Source of the DNA: Candidatus Undinarchaeales archaeon
GTDB taxonomy: Archaea > SpSt-1190 > JASMDC01
DNA length: 64,000 nucleotides
Direction: 5' to 3'
Assembly (NCBI GenBank): GCA_030753015.1
Contig: JASMDC010000014.1
Coordinates: 16,440-80,439 of the forward strand
A model generated the notes under the pieces. That model made no database searches, was not told where the DNA came from, and was given only the letters and a program-made list of their open reading frames with translations. Shown in pieces: positions 33,033 to 41,508 of this stretch. Both the position numbers and the translations under genes were made by a program. Within the stretch, counting starts at the first letter, position 1. Each line of letters starts with the position of its first letter.

Positions 33033-33959
33033 TCAACCACGCCCCAGGAGCAGGAGCACCGCACCAGCGATGGCCAGTATCACCGACACCCCCAAGGCAC
33101 CTAGGGCCACCGACCGGGGCTGGACGATGTTAGTGGAGCTTGTGAACGTTTTCCAGAACTCCACTTGTGCACGATACTTCCGATCGTAGGCGATTATGAT
33201 AACGATCACCAGGAAGCATCCAACGAGCGCTGCCGGGGCTATCCGCGTCGTTACGAGCCCGGGAATGCGTGTGCTCTCATCCTCCAACAACATCTTAGAC
33301 TTCTTGAGTTCCTCCTTGAAGCTCTCAAGAGGGGCCTCGGGCCCGAGCCCGGTAACTCCCATTTCCTTGATGTTCTTCTGTGATGCTTCTCCGGCCTCGA
33401 CGACACGCGACTCGTACAATGAGGGGTAGTCAAGAAGGAACTTGCGCTCGGGTTCAGTCAAGGCTGCGAGCTCTTCCGACGTCGGGACCGTGCCAATGCG
33501 CAGGTCCGCTGTATACCGGGAGAGCCTTAGGGCACGACTGGCGGTCATTACCGATTCATGTACGCATGAGGGCCGGTCACATATCGTTGCCCAGGATATC
33601 TCCATCCAATCGGTGATTAGCGTGTCGACACGGGCTCCTGACTCGGACACCGCACGCGTCACCTCTGAAATGAAGCCCGACATGACATGCTTGAAGGATT
33701 CCGGTGTGCAACCAGTAACTCCGCTGAGCGCCTGTTCTCCAGTCTCGCATATGGAGAGGTTAGCAAGGACCGGATCATCAACATATCCTTCGATGAACTT
33801 CGCGTCCATTTTTCCACGGACAGGTCTGATGAGATCGATACAATCCTTGGGAGCACCTTTATCCGGTTCGCAAGCAGGTGGTTCGCCCTCGAACACGAAC
33901 TGTGTACATCCACTGATGAGTACGAATGAGAGCAGGAGAACTGCGTACTTACTCTTCAT
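33033..33959 (-). CDS. exported lipobox protein with two C-terminal membrane helices (CetZ operon)
   Basis: 308 residues from ATG 33959, chosen because it opens a clean signal peptide MKSKYAVLLLSFVLISGC with a lipobox (LISGC, Cys18); longer starts lie inside the upstream gene. The ectodomain (about 20-215) is helical with further cysteines. Two hydrophobic helices follow (ALVGCFLVIVIIIAYDRKYR and ALGALGVSVILAIAGAVLLL). It overlaps the upstream stop by 11 bp. If lipidated it would be fixed to the membrane at both ends. No family recognised. Confidence 0.6.
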   Translation of the reverse strand: MKSKYAVLLLSFVLISGCTQFVFEGEPPACEPDKGAPKDCIDLIRPVRGKMDAKFIEGYVDDPVLANLSICETGEQALSGVTGCTPESFKHVMSGFISEVTRAVSESGARVDTLITDWMEISWATICDRPSCVHESVMTASRALRLSRYTADLRIGTVPTSEELAALTEPERKFLLDYPSLYESRVVEAGEASQKNIKEMGVTGLGPEAPLESFKEELKKSKMLLEDESTRIPGLVTTRIAPAALVGCFLVIVIIIAYDRKYRAQVEFWKTFTSSTNIVQPRSVALGALGVSVILAIAGAVLLLLGRG

Positions 33960-35886
33960 CGTCCTCACCCTCCCAATAGTCATCATCGTCGGCCTCAGTA
34001 TCATCAACCTCGGCCTTCGCCTGTACGGCCTCGCTCGCCCCCTTGTTCGGCTCCTTGCTTCTCTTTGGGACGGGAGCTCCCCTTACAATGGCGAGTCCAA
34101 GAAGAGCGCCAAGCAGACCACCGAGCCCGAAACCGAAGAGGATACCGGGAACGCCACCGACCGCGGCGTTCGTCTTGGCGTTCTTCGCCCGCTCGATCTC
34201 GACGACGGCACGCTGTCCAAGGAGGTCCTCTCGTTCATGGAGCGACTCCACGGAAACCGCGGCCATAGCAAGACTATCGAGCGCTACCGTCTCGATGCTC
34301 AATGAAGAGGAACTGCTCCCGCACCGGCCATCAGTGCAAGTGACGTTGATGTAAACTACACAGGCGCCTCCGGTGGAGGAGTAAACTACGGTCCCGTTGA
34401 CGTCCGCGCGGGCGGGTACGGTCCATCCCTCGTTGGCCGCTGTAAGGCCTTCTATCTTAAGGCCCGTAGCACAGCCTGCATTATCCGTGACCTTGAGGAG
34501 GCGTTCAAGGTCGGCCGGCACCGTCCCAGAGAGCTTGATCGAGAAGGGGTACCGTGATGCCATCCCGGTGAAGGTGCGCTGTGACGTGGTACCAATATCC
34601 AGGCTCTGGACAAGTGGAGCTCGAACGAGGAACTCGGCGCATCCCTCGCCGGAGAGCCCCTTGATAACGGCACAAATAGCATGGAGACCTGCAGCGTCCG
34701 GGACGAGACCGAGGTCTTTGAGTGCATATGGTTTCCCAGATACGACCTGGAACACCTTGGAGGATGAGGCAAGGGTCTCACTGCTGGTAACGGTGATATT
34801 CAGAGGGAGGACGATGTCAGGAACGCCGGTGACCGTGACGGACGTCTCGACCGTGTCCCCGGGGAACACCTCGAGGCGATCGTGTGAGAAATATATGTGG
34901 AATGCTCCCGAGCCCAGCTGTGTGATGGGAGCACGGACCAGTGTCTCCACGGTCTCGTTGCGCTCGAACGAGTAGGTGACGTGTAGCATATCGGTGCCAT
35001 TGAACAGCGGGCGGAGCGTGAGAGCGACGGTCGTTCCCGCGACAGGCTTCATCACAAGGAGCTCGGTCCGCTCCCCGTCCTTCCAGCTTCCGAGCACCTC
35101 GAAGGCCTCTGTGTTCACGGAGACGGTGAGGATGCGATCGGTGCGCTGTTCATTAGTGAAGACCACTGTGGCGTTGAAGGTCTCGTTCCCCTGGAGGACC
35201 GTTGCAGTGGTCGTGAGTTCGGCCGTCGGCAGCACGGCGGGCACATCGACCTCAGGGCCTGTGACTTTCCCCTTGACCATGGCTTCGATCACGCACGTAT
35301 CCAAGGTCACATCGCCCTCTCCAGTGGCCGTGAGCGTGATGGTGGTGGACCCTCCGCCAATGGCGCGGAAGGAAGCGAGCTTCACGATGCCCTGAATCAT
35401 GCTGGTGACGTTCTGAGCGTACTCGAGAGTAAGCACCGAGTCATCGAAATCCGCGGATACGTTCGCATCGGTAGCAAAGGCCCATGCGCTCACATCAAGG
35501 TTATCGCCGAGGTCCAGTGTGACAGATGCATCGGGACAGAGCAGACCCACAGGTTCTCGAGGCTTGATCTCGACCGTGGCCCACGTCCGAACGGTACCGG
35601 ATGTGCGGTTGACGAGGGTGAGGTTGAGCTGTGGATTCTCTACAACAAGGCCATATGGCGGTGCCGTCACATTGACGATCACCTCGAAATTGGACCCTGC
35701 AGGTGGGAATGACACGGTCGCGTAGGATGCGGCGGACGCGGGATCCACATCTACGACAATACCTTCGGTCGCTGTGACAGGCGGAAATGTACAGCTCTCG
35801 GACGAGCCCTCCCGAAGTGGGCCTAGCGAATCGCACGTCTTGAGTGCGAACGCTGGCGATATCATTAGTGTAAAGAGGAGCACCAA
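33949..35886 (-). CDS. exported beta-rich protein with membrane anchor and acidic tail (CetZ operon)
   Basis: 645 residues from GTG 35886. Exported N-terminus VLLFTLMISPAFA; about 530 residues of beta-sandwich ectodomain with several cysteines and N-glycosylation sequons (NVTAPP, NLTLVNRT, NETFNAT); a short helix; a glycine-rich membrane segment (GILFGFGLGGLLGALLGLAI); then about 45 cytoplasmic residues ending in a strongly acidic run (DDDDYWEGEDDEE). The GTG start leaves no positive charge before the hydrophobic core. The frame continues 12 codons upstream and would supply SPRSIRLIG, but only ATA or ATT could start there. Confidence 0.62.
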   Translation of the reverse strand: MVLLFTLMISPAFALKTCDSLGPLREGSSESCTFPPVTATEGIVVDVDPASAASYATVSFPPAGSNFEVIVNVTAPPYGLVVENPQLNLTLVNRTSGTVRTWATVEIKPREPVGLLCPDASVTLDLGDNLDVSAWAFATDANVSADFDDSVLTLEYAQNVTSMIQGIVKLASFRAIGGGSTTITLTATGEGDVTLDTCVIEAMVKGKVTGPEVDVPAVLPTAELTTTATVLQGNETFNATVVFTNEQRTDRILTVSVNTEAFEVLGSWKDGERTELLVMKPVAGTTVALTLRPLFNGTDMLHVTYSFERNETVETLVRAPITQLGSGAFHIYFSHDRLEVFPGDTVETSVTVTGVPDIVLPLNITVTSSETLASSSKVFQVVSGKPYALKDLGLVPDAAGLHAICAVIKGLSGEGCAEFLVRAPLVQSLDIGTTSQRTFTGMASRYPFSIKLSGTVPADLERLLKVTDNAGCATGLKIEGLTAANEGWTVPARADVNGTVVYSSTGGACVVYINVTCTDGRCGSSSSSLSIETVALDSLAMAAVSVESLHEREDLLGQRAVVEIERAKNAKTNAAVGGVPGILFGFGLGGLLGALLGLAIVRGAPVPKRSKEPNKGASEAVQAKAEVDDTEADDDDYWEGEDDEE

Positions 35887-35922
35887 TCCAATTAGACGTA
35901 TGGATCTAGGAGAAGCTATCGC

Positions 35923-37206
35923 CTACCCCCCTGAGAAGAACTCCATCTCAGTAACGTTATCAAAGAGCGCCTGTGCTTCATCCGGTGAAGTCTTGCTCGC
36001 TTCACGGAGGGTCTTGCGGGCCCAAGCGTTCCCCTTGACCTCGAGCTCCTTCAATCGCCCCACGTCCTGCGGTCTGTAGGTGAAGGACGTTGTGACGGAG
36101 ATCTCGGGATTGTCGGTCGGGACCACACCATGATGGAGCTCCTTACGAGTGAGGCGGCCCTCTTGGTCCTTGGTGATGGTCTCGAAGTATATCTTGTTCA
36201 GGTACTTCTTGTTCACCTTGAACACCATGGCGGCAGAGACAGGGAGCGTCTCTTCCAGCCCGGTCATGAGCTGTTTCGACCAGCACTTCATGGCCTCATC
36301 CGCGACCTGCTGAGTCTTGTCCTTTGATAAGAAGGGGAGCATCGTCTCCGAGAAGCTCAGGAACATCTGGCTACGTCCGATCGAGGCGATACCGGGCTTG
36401 CCCGGCATATAGGCAAGAGCTCGGATGTAGTCCGCAATGTCGAATGCGGGCAGGTTGAGCTTGCCCGTTGAGTCCTGGATGGACACGATGAGGTCGAGCA
36501 CGAGGTTCTTAAGGGAGTCGACCACCATCTCGTTGAACACAGGTATCTTCTCGATGAAGGCGCCATGACCACGCTCGAGAACGACCTGGTTATCGACGAC
36601 GATGAGCCCGTCGACGAGGTCGAGCATCTTGGTAATGTTCCACACGGCGTTCCAGGCACGCATGTAGCCTTCGCTCTCCTCGGCAGGGAGCACTGCGACA
36701 GCGATGATGGGCGTGTTCGGGTAGATAAGCTTGAGGAACTCTGCGATCTTGGGTGCAGTACCGGAACCCGTACCACCGCCAGCACCGAACGCCATGAGGA
36801 TGACCGGAGGCCCGTTCTCACCCATCTTGAGGTGTAGGAAACGGCGGAACTCGGGCAGGAACTCGTTCTGGTGTTCCTCGAGAAGGATGTGGCCCTTCCA
36901 AGGTGTAGCGCCCATCCCGCCCTTCACGCGACCTTCGAAGTCGGTCTGGTCGGTCTTTCCTAGGGCAGGAGCCACGCACGATCCGTCGATCCCGATACCC
37001 ACGACGGGATCGAGCTTGAAGGCCTTGCGCAGGTTAGGGCAAGCGCGGTAGTAATCGGTGAACCCTGATGTGATGCACACAGGAGTGATGAACACCGACG
37101 GGTCCTGTTTGAAGAAGTCAAGGAATGTCTTCTCACCCTTCAGGTTCATATACAGCTGGTCGAGTATCTTCATCCCGCACTGACCAAGTCCCACTGCACC
37201 GTACAT
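35923..37206 (-). CDS. CetZ/tubulin-superfamily GTPase
   Basis: 427 residues. T1 loop GLGQCG (6-11) is closer to tubulin (GQCGNQ) and CetZ (GQAGG) than to FtsZ. The tubulin signature GAGGGTGSG is at 141-149. The catalytic T7 loop LPAFDIADY keeps both acidic residues (D256, D259), so polymerisation-coupled GTP hydrolysis should be intact. No FtsZ-type C-terminal tail peptide. CetZ proteins control archaeal cell shape and surface structures. It is leaderless (palindromic TATA at 37228-37237) and heads an operon whose next four genes all encode exported, membrane-anchored proteins, so the filament probably works at the membrane with them. Confidence 0.88.
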   Translation of the reverse strand: MYGAVGLGQCGMKILDQLYMNLKGEKTFLDFFKQDPSVFITPVCITSGFTDYYRACPNLRKAFKLDPVVGIGIDGSCVAPALGKTDQTDFEGRVKGGMGATPWKGHILLEEHQNEFLPEFRRFLHLKMGENGPPVILMAFGAGGGTGSGTAPKIAEFLKLIYPNTPIIAVAVLPAEESEGYMRAWNAVWNITKMLDLVDGLIVVDNQVVLERGHGAFIEKIPVFNEMVVDSLKNLVLDLIVSIQDSTGKLNLPAFDIADYIRALAYMPGKPGIASIGRSQMFLSFSETMLPFLSKDKTQQVADEAMKCWSKQLMTGLEETLPVSAAMVFKVNKKYLNKIYFETITKDQEGRLTRKELHHGVVPTDNPEISVTTSFTYRPQDVGRLKELEVKGNAWARKTLREASKTSPDEAQALFDNVTEMEFFSGG

Positions 37207-37227
37207 ATCTGATATATCGGGAGGGGA

Positions 37228-37237
37228 TTAATATTAA
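37228..37237. promoter_or_regulatory. palindromic TATA region between cetZ-like and ubiquitin-like genes
   Basis: TTAATATTAA centred at 37232.5, 26 nt before the GTPase start on the minus strand. On the plus strand the same AT block (extended by ATAGG) would give a leader of about 20 nt for the ubiquitin-like protein. One control region probably serves both. Confidence 0.55.
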
Positions 37238-37282
37238 ATAGGTATTCGTGCCATTCCGTGACGGATCCGGGGGCCGTGACCT

Positions 37283-39145
37283 ATGACAGGAATGTACTAT
37301 ATCCGTCTTGCTACCATTGATGAGGTCTTTCAGGTCCACCCCTTCGATCCCAACGATCCGGGACAACCCCTGCTCGAGAACTTCACACGCATCGTCGGTA
37401 GCGTCTACCACCTCTCGCGTATCTACAGGCTCAAGTCCATCGGTCTATACGTCCATTATGTATTGGAGCGGGCCAAGACCTGGGTCACCGAGGAGGAGGG
37501 CGACTACGTGCTCAACGTCGAGGTGCCCACTACCTGGACCTATCCCAGTACCGTGGAGCTGCTCTCCGAGATGGCTGCGAGCAAGTATCGCGATAACAGG
37601 ATGAAGCTCACAAAGCGGGCAGAGATGGGTATCAATCCCTTCCTCAACCAGGCCGTTTCCAGCATACAACGTATGCAGGTCTCCGAGCTACAAGGGCTCG
37701 TTGATATCCCGGATAACGTAGCACGGGCCTATATCGCCAAGCTTCGGGGTGAGCAGCAGACCCTCCTTCGTAATCTTGTTATCGGCAAGCTCCTCGCGGC
37801 GGGGAAGCTCTACGCTACAACCCAGCAGGCAGATGCCCAGCACACCGTCTGCGTCCGATGTGGGAACGTCCTTGACCTGCAGCGAAACCGCTGCCCGAAG
37901 TGTTTCTCCGCCCACCAGGGCGTGAAGTTCCAGGTCTATGTGACCGCATGGCAGGATGGCGAACCGGGAAAAGATTTCCTTGTGTTCCCGATCGAACCTC
38001 TGAAATCGATCCTCCCCAATCCCACATCCCCTCTTTTCGAGCAGACAATGCTCAAGGAGCTCGTGCTCCAGCATTTCAAGATTAGCGGGGACAGCGAGGG
38101 CTTCGTGCTCATGGACCTGGACCGCTCGCAGGAAGGGACATGGGAGCGCACTAATCTCCTACTTCACGGTCGGAGGCTAGCGCTTGTGCCCTCTGATCGC
38201 GCCCCGGACATCGACGATTCCGAGATCTACGCCCAGCTCCGTTTCTCTGATGTGTGCGCCGACTTCATCCAGCTACGGGTGACTCTCCCCGGGAACAGAG
38301 GGACCGTGGCCCACTCGGTAAGCCCGGAGACGCGCCTCGGGGACGTCGCCGATGCGGTGGTCAATAAAGCGGGGCTCAAGCTGGCGGACACCATCCTTGT
38401 TCGTGGGGGGCATCCCCTTGACCGGGAGGGGACCGTGGGCCAGGTAGGGCTCGTCAGCGGGGAAGAGGTCACCGTACAGGCCGTAGCACAGATGGCCGTG
38501 TTCATCCCAGAGATCGGGGGTACGAAACGATTCGGTGTCCCCGGGCGGATCACTGCTGCCCAGGCCATCGACCTCCTCAAGACACGATGCAATCTGACAG
38601 GTGATTACGTGCTCTCACAGGGTTCGGTATTCCTTAATCCAGATCACATTATCGATCCTGCTGCGCTCAGCAAGGGTGCGGGATTGCGTCTCAACCAACT
38701 CATCACCGTTGGTATCCAGCTCGCGGGGAACGTTCATACCATCAGTGTCTCGGCCGAGTCGACGGTCGGCGACCTGCTCAGCAATCTCAAGGTGCGCGTC
38801 GGTGTGAACGGAGTGCTCGTTGCCCAGCTCAAGGGTGCGGTCGTCCCTAGCACCACACTAATTGGTGAGCTCGATCTCAAGAAGGGACAGAACCTCGCGG
38901 CCGTGGAACGTCAGGTCAAGATGATCAACCTAACCATCTCACCGATCGAGGGAGGGAAGGACACCAAGGTATCCATAGCTGAGGACCAGACAGTCTCCTC
39001 GCTCAAAGTCCAGCTCCGTACGATGCTCGGTCTCCCCGATAGCTCACGCATGGACCTCGTTTTCGGGGAGAAGGTGCTCAAGGACGATGCATCCCTGATG
39101 GAGTCCGGTGTCGGGGAAGGCGCGAACCTCTTCCTCATGGGATAA
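37283..39145 (+). CDS. zinc-ribbon protein with four tandem ubiquitin-like (beta-grasp) domains
   Basis: 620 residues, no signal peptide or membrane helix. Residues 1-185 are an unrecognised helical domain. A zinc ribbon follows (C190, C193, C204, C207). After an alpha/beta linker (210-325) come four repeats of about 70-75 residues: 328-402, 404-476, 477-545 and 546-620. The last is unmistakably ubiquitin-like: hairpin, VSSLKVQLRTMLGLPDSSRM helix, then DLVFGEKVLKDDASLMESGV, matching ubiquitin LIFAGKQLEDGRTLSDYNI in order and spacing. It ends LFLMG, a single glycine, not Gly-Gly. ATG 37292 is an alternative start. Divergent from the GTPase operon, 76 bp away. Confidence 0.75.
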   Translation: MTGMYYIRLATIDEVFQVHPFDPNDPGQPLLENFTRIVGSVYHLSRIYRLKSIGLYVHYVLERAKTWVTEEEGDYVLNVEVPTTWTYPSTVELLSEMAASKYRDNRMKLTKRAEMGINPFLNQAVSSIQRMQVSELQGLVDIPDNVARAYIAKLRGEQQTLLRNLVIGKLLAAGKLYATTQQADAQHTVCVRCGNVLDLQRNRCPKCFSAHQGVKFQVYVTAWQDGEPGKDFLVFPIEPLKSILPNPTSPLFEQTMLKELVLQHFKISGDSEGFVLMDLDRSQEGTWERTNLLLHGRRLALVPSDRAPDIDDSEIYAQLRFSDVCADFIQLRVTLPGNRGTVAHSVSPETRLGDVADAVVNKAGLKLADTILVRGGHPLDREGTVGQVGLVSGEEVTVQAVAQMAVFIPEIGGTKRFGVPGRITAAQAIDLLKTRCNLTGDYVLSQGSVFLNPDHIIDPAALSKGAGLRLNQLITVGIQLAGNVHTISVSAESTVGDLLSNLKVRVGVNGVLVAQLKGAVVPSTTLIGELDLKKGQNLAAVERQVKMINLTISPIEGGKDTKVSIAEDQTVSSLKVQLRTMLGLPDSSRMDLVFGEKVLKDDASLMESGVGEGANLFLMG

Positions 39146-39189
39146 ACGAAGATATTTATGCGATGGGCGGCATTAGTTTAGTTGGGGCA

Positions 39190-39330
39190 ATGGGAGAACA
39201 TGAAAAAACCTACGGGTCGTACGTCATGAAGCTCCTTTTCCGGAGGAAGTACGAGGACTACGAGGTCTTCCTCAAACGGAACAAGAAGGAGAAGAAGTTC
39301 TGGACCGAGAAGGACATCTTCGAAGAGTGA
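39190..39330 (+). CDS. 46-residue charged protein
   Basis: Short ORF beginning MGEHEKTYGSY and ending TEKDIFEE, rich in K, R, E and aromatic residues (LLFRRKYEDYEVFLKRNKK), likely one or two amphipathic helices. GTTGGGG precedes the ATG. A TATA element at 39151-39158 puts the transcription start about 10 nt upstream and excludes the in-frame ATG at 39163. It follows the ubiquitin-like gene by 44 bp. Function unknown. Confidence 0.5.
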   Translation: MGEHEKTYGSYVMKLLFRRKYEDYEVFLKRNKKEKKFWTEKDIFEE

Positions 39331-39394
39331 GCCCTACAAACGTATCACTTGTTCCCGAACGTTAATACAGCGTTATAGCTGGCGCTGCCCTCCG

Positions 39395-39402
39395 TTTTAT
39401 AA
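39395..39402 (+). promoter_or_regulatory. TATA box of the DUF1611 gene
   Basis: Palindromic TTTTATAA; the roughly 20-nt leader contains AGGGGG ten bases before the ATG, so this gene combines a TATA box with a Shine-Dalgarno site. Confidence 0.5.
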
Positions 39403-39445
39403 TGCTTTCCCCCCTCCACTCCCTAATCACAAGGGGGCCACTATC

Positions 39446-40519
39446 ATGCAATACAAAGACCAGATTCCTGCTATCGTGATCTCTGAAGGCGGCTTCGGAG
39501 ACGGTCTGGGCAAGAGCGCCAACGGTCTCGCCCGCTTCTCGCGTAAGTACGCCCTCATGGGCATCGTCGACAGCAGACATGTAGGAAAGACCGCAGACCA
39601 GGTTCTCGAGGCGGCCAAGCCGATCCCTATCTTCGGTTCGATGGAGGAGGCCTATGAGAAGGCCGAACAAAAGCCACAGTGCATCATCATGGGGCTGGCT
39701 ACCTACGATGGGATGTTCCCCCAGGAGTTAAGATCAATCTTCATCAAGGCCATGGAGATGGGCATGGACGTGGTCAACGGTCTCCACGAGTTCCTTACCG
39801 AGGACGAGGAGTTCATCCGGGTCATGGAACGGACCGGGAGGGATATCTGGGACATCCGCAAACCGCCGAAGAAGCGCGAGATGAGAGTGCTCAACGGCGA
39901 GATCTACAAGAAGAAGACGCCGGTTGTGCTCCTCCTTGGTACCGATGGCGGTGTCGGAAAGCGCACGACCCAGATGTTCATGTTCGAAAAGCTCGAGGAC
40001 CTCGGGATTTCTGTCCGCCTCGTAACAACGGGCCAGACCGGCGCCATGCAAGGGGCCCGGCACCGCGTGGCCGTGGACGCTCTCCCGGCCGAGTTCATCT
40101 CGGGGGCCGTTGAGCGAAAGGTTGTCGATGCGTGTGAGCACGGTGACATCGTCATCGTGGGAGGTCAGGGGGCCCTGGATCATCCTGCTTACATCACAAC
40201 GGCTTATATCATCCGTGGTTCGAATCCCGATGCGATCATCCTCCAAGTGCCGCCAGCACGCAAGACCCGGGCCGGTTTCTCCCAGTTTGAGCTCCCACCC
40301 GTGAAGGAGGCCATGTCCCTCATCGAGCACTTCGCCGGGACCAAGATCGTGGCCATATCCATCAACCATGAAGGTATGAGCCGTGAGGAAGTCGACGCAA
40401 TCGTGAAGGAGTACGAGGAGACCTTTGGTATCCCCACGTTCGATCCGATCTGGCACGGTGTCGATAAGGCCGTGGACACGATTGTCGGACTGTTCCCGGA
40501 GCTCACTCCTAATAAATGA
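39446..40519 (+). CDS. DUF1611 family protein (DgcN-like)
   Basis: 357 residues. N-terminal Rossmann-like half (IVISEGGFGDGLGKSANGL, IVDSRHVGKTADQVLEAAKP) and a C-terminal P-loop half with GTDGGVGKRTT (165-175), then VTTGQTGAMQG and GGQGALDHPAY. This is the two-domain layout of DUF1611; a bacterial member (DgcN) takes part in D-glutamate catabolism, but other roles are likely across archaea. No DgcA-like dehydrogenase or racemase is beside it. Cytoplasmic. Confident on family, not on reaction. Confidence 0.8.
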   Translation: MQYKDQIPAIVISEGGFGDGLGKSANGLARFSRKYALMGIVDSRHVGKTADQVLEAAKPIPIFGSMEEAYEKAEQKPQCIIMGLATYDGMFPQELRSIFIKAMEMGMDVVNGLHEFLTEDEEFIRVMERTGRDIWDIRKPPKKREMRVLNGEIYKKKTPVVLLLGTDGGVGKRTTQMFMFEKLEDLGISVRLVTTGQTGAMQGARHRVAVDALPAEFISGAVERKVVDACEHGDIVIVGGQGALDHPAYITTAYIIRGSNPDAIILQVPPARKTRAGFSQFELPPVKEAMSLIEHFAGTKIVAISINHEGMSREEVDAIVKEYEETFGIPTFDPIWHGVDKAVDTIVGLFPELTPNK

Positions 40520-40602
40520 CGAAGGAGGCGCCCGTGAGTGGCCACCAACAGTATTAGCAGTCTTTGCCAGTTCATCACGAGCGGACGGTCCCGCGGAGCT
40601 TG

Positions 40603-41508
40603 ATGAGAATGGGAACGCCGTTGTTCTCGGTCATCATCCCGTCCATGGACAATAGCGATACTCTGGAAAAAGTACTTGGAGCGCTCGTACGCTCTACGTT
40701 CAAGGACTTCGAGATCATCATCGTTCACGAGGGGGTACTTGAACCACATCTGCTTGCTGACCATAAGGGCATCCCCATCACGGTCCTTAGGACCGACGGT
40801 CGATTGGGAGCCGGTCATGCAAGGAACATCGGGGCGAAGAAAGCGCAAGGCGAGGTCCTGCTCTTCCTCGATGCCGACGTGAAAGTCACTCCTGACACGC
40901 TCCAGATGATAAAGGACGACCTTGAGAACAAGGACATCTCGGCCGTCCAGACGGTGTACTCGAAGGATTGTCCTGTGGACAACTTCGCATCACAGTATCG
41001 GAACATCTACGAGCGCTATATGTTTGACAGGATCGATGAGAAGTACATTCAGGCCGCAAGCACTCACTGCTTCGCTGTCCGCAAGGACCAGTTCATCGCG
41101 TTCGATGATGATCTCTTGACGGCAGAGGACGATGTGTGGGGATTCAGGTTGTATAAAAAAGGCCTGAGGATCCTATTGGATAAAGGTATCGAAGTAATCC
41201 ATCTTAGGAAGTTCACGTTGTCGAGCATGCTCAAACGGAGCCTCATGATCTCCCGGTACAAGGCGATATCGGTCAAGCACTACAGGGAACAGGTCCAGAT
41301 GGCTCCGAAAGCATCTCATCATCACTGGGGTAAGCTCCTCGGGGTCGTACTCTCTCCAGTGCCGCCTCTCTTTTGGATAGTCAATATCGGTTTCTTCGGT
41401 CTCGTATATCGGGAGAAAGGTCTCGGATTCCTGATGAACACGGTCATCTTTCACGAACTGAACTTCTTGATGTTCCTATGCGGTATCATCTGGGGATTGA
41501 TATGTTAG
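40603..41508 (+). CDS. GT2 family glycosyltransferase with C-terminal membrane segment
   Basis: 301 residues from ATG 40603 (GGAG four bases upstream). GT-A fold: FSVIIPSMDNSDTL, GAGHARNIGAKKAQGEVLLF and the DAD metal motif in FLDADVKV near residue 87; TAEDDVWGFRLYKKG carries the catalytic-base region. A hydrophobic C-terminus (LLGVVLSPVPPLFWIVNIGFF and MNTVIFHELNFLMFLCGIIW) anchors it to the inner membrane face, as in dolichol-phosphate sugar synthases. It overlaps the radical-SAM gene by 7 bp, so both are translated from one mRNA. Confidence 0.82.
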   Translation: MRMGTPLFSVIIPSMDNSDTLEKVLGALVRSTFKDFEIIIVHEGVLEPHLLADHKGIPITVLRTDGRLGAGHARNIGAKKAQGEVLLFLDADVKVTPDTLQMIKDDLENKDISAVQTVYSKDCPVDNFASQYRNIYERYMFDRIDEKYIQAASTHCFAVRKDQFIAFDDDLLTAEDDVWGFRLYKKGLRILLDKGIEVIHLRKFTLSSMLKRSLMISRYKAISVKHYREQVQMAPKASHHHWGKLLGVVLSPVPPLFWIVNIGFFGLVYREKGLGFLMNTVIFHELNFLMFLCGIIWGLIC

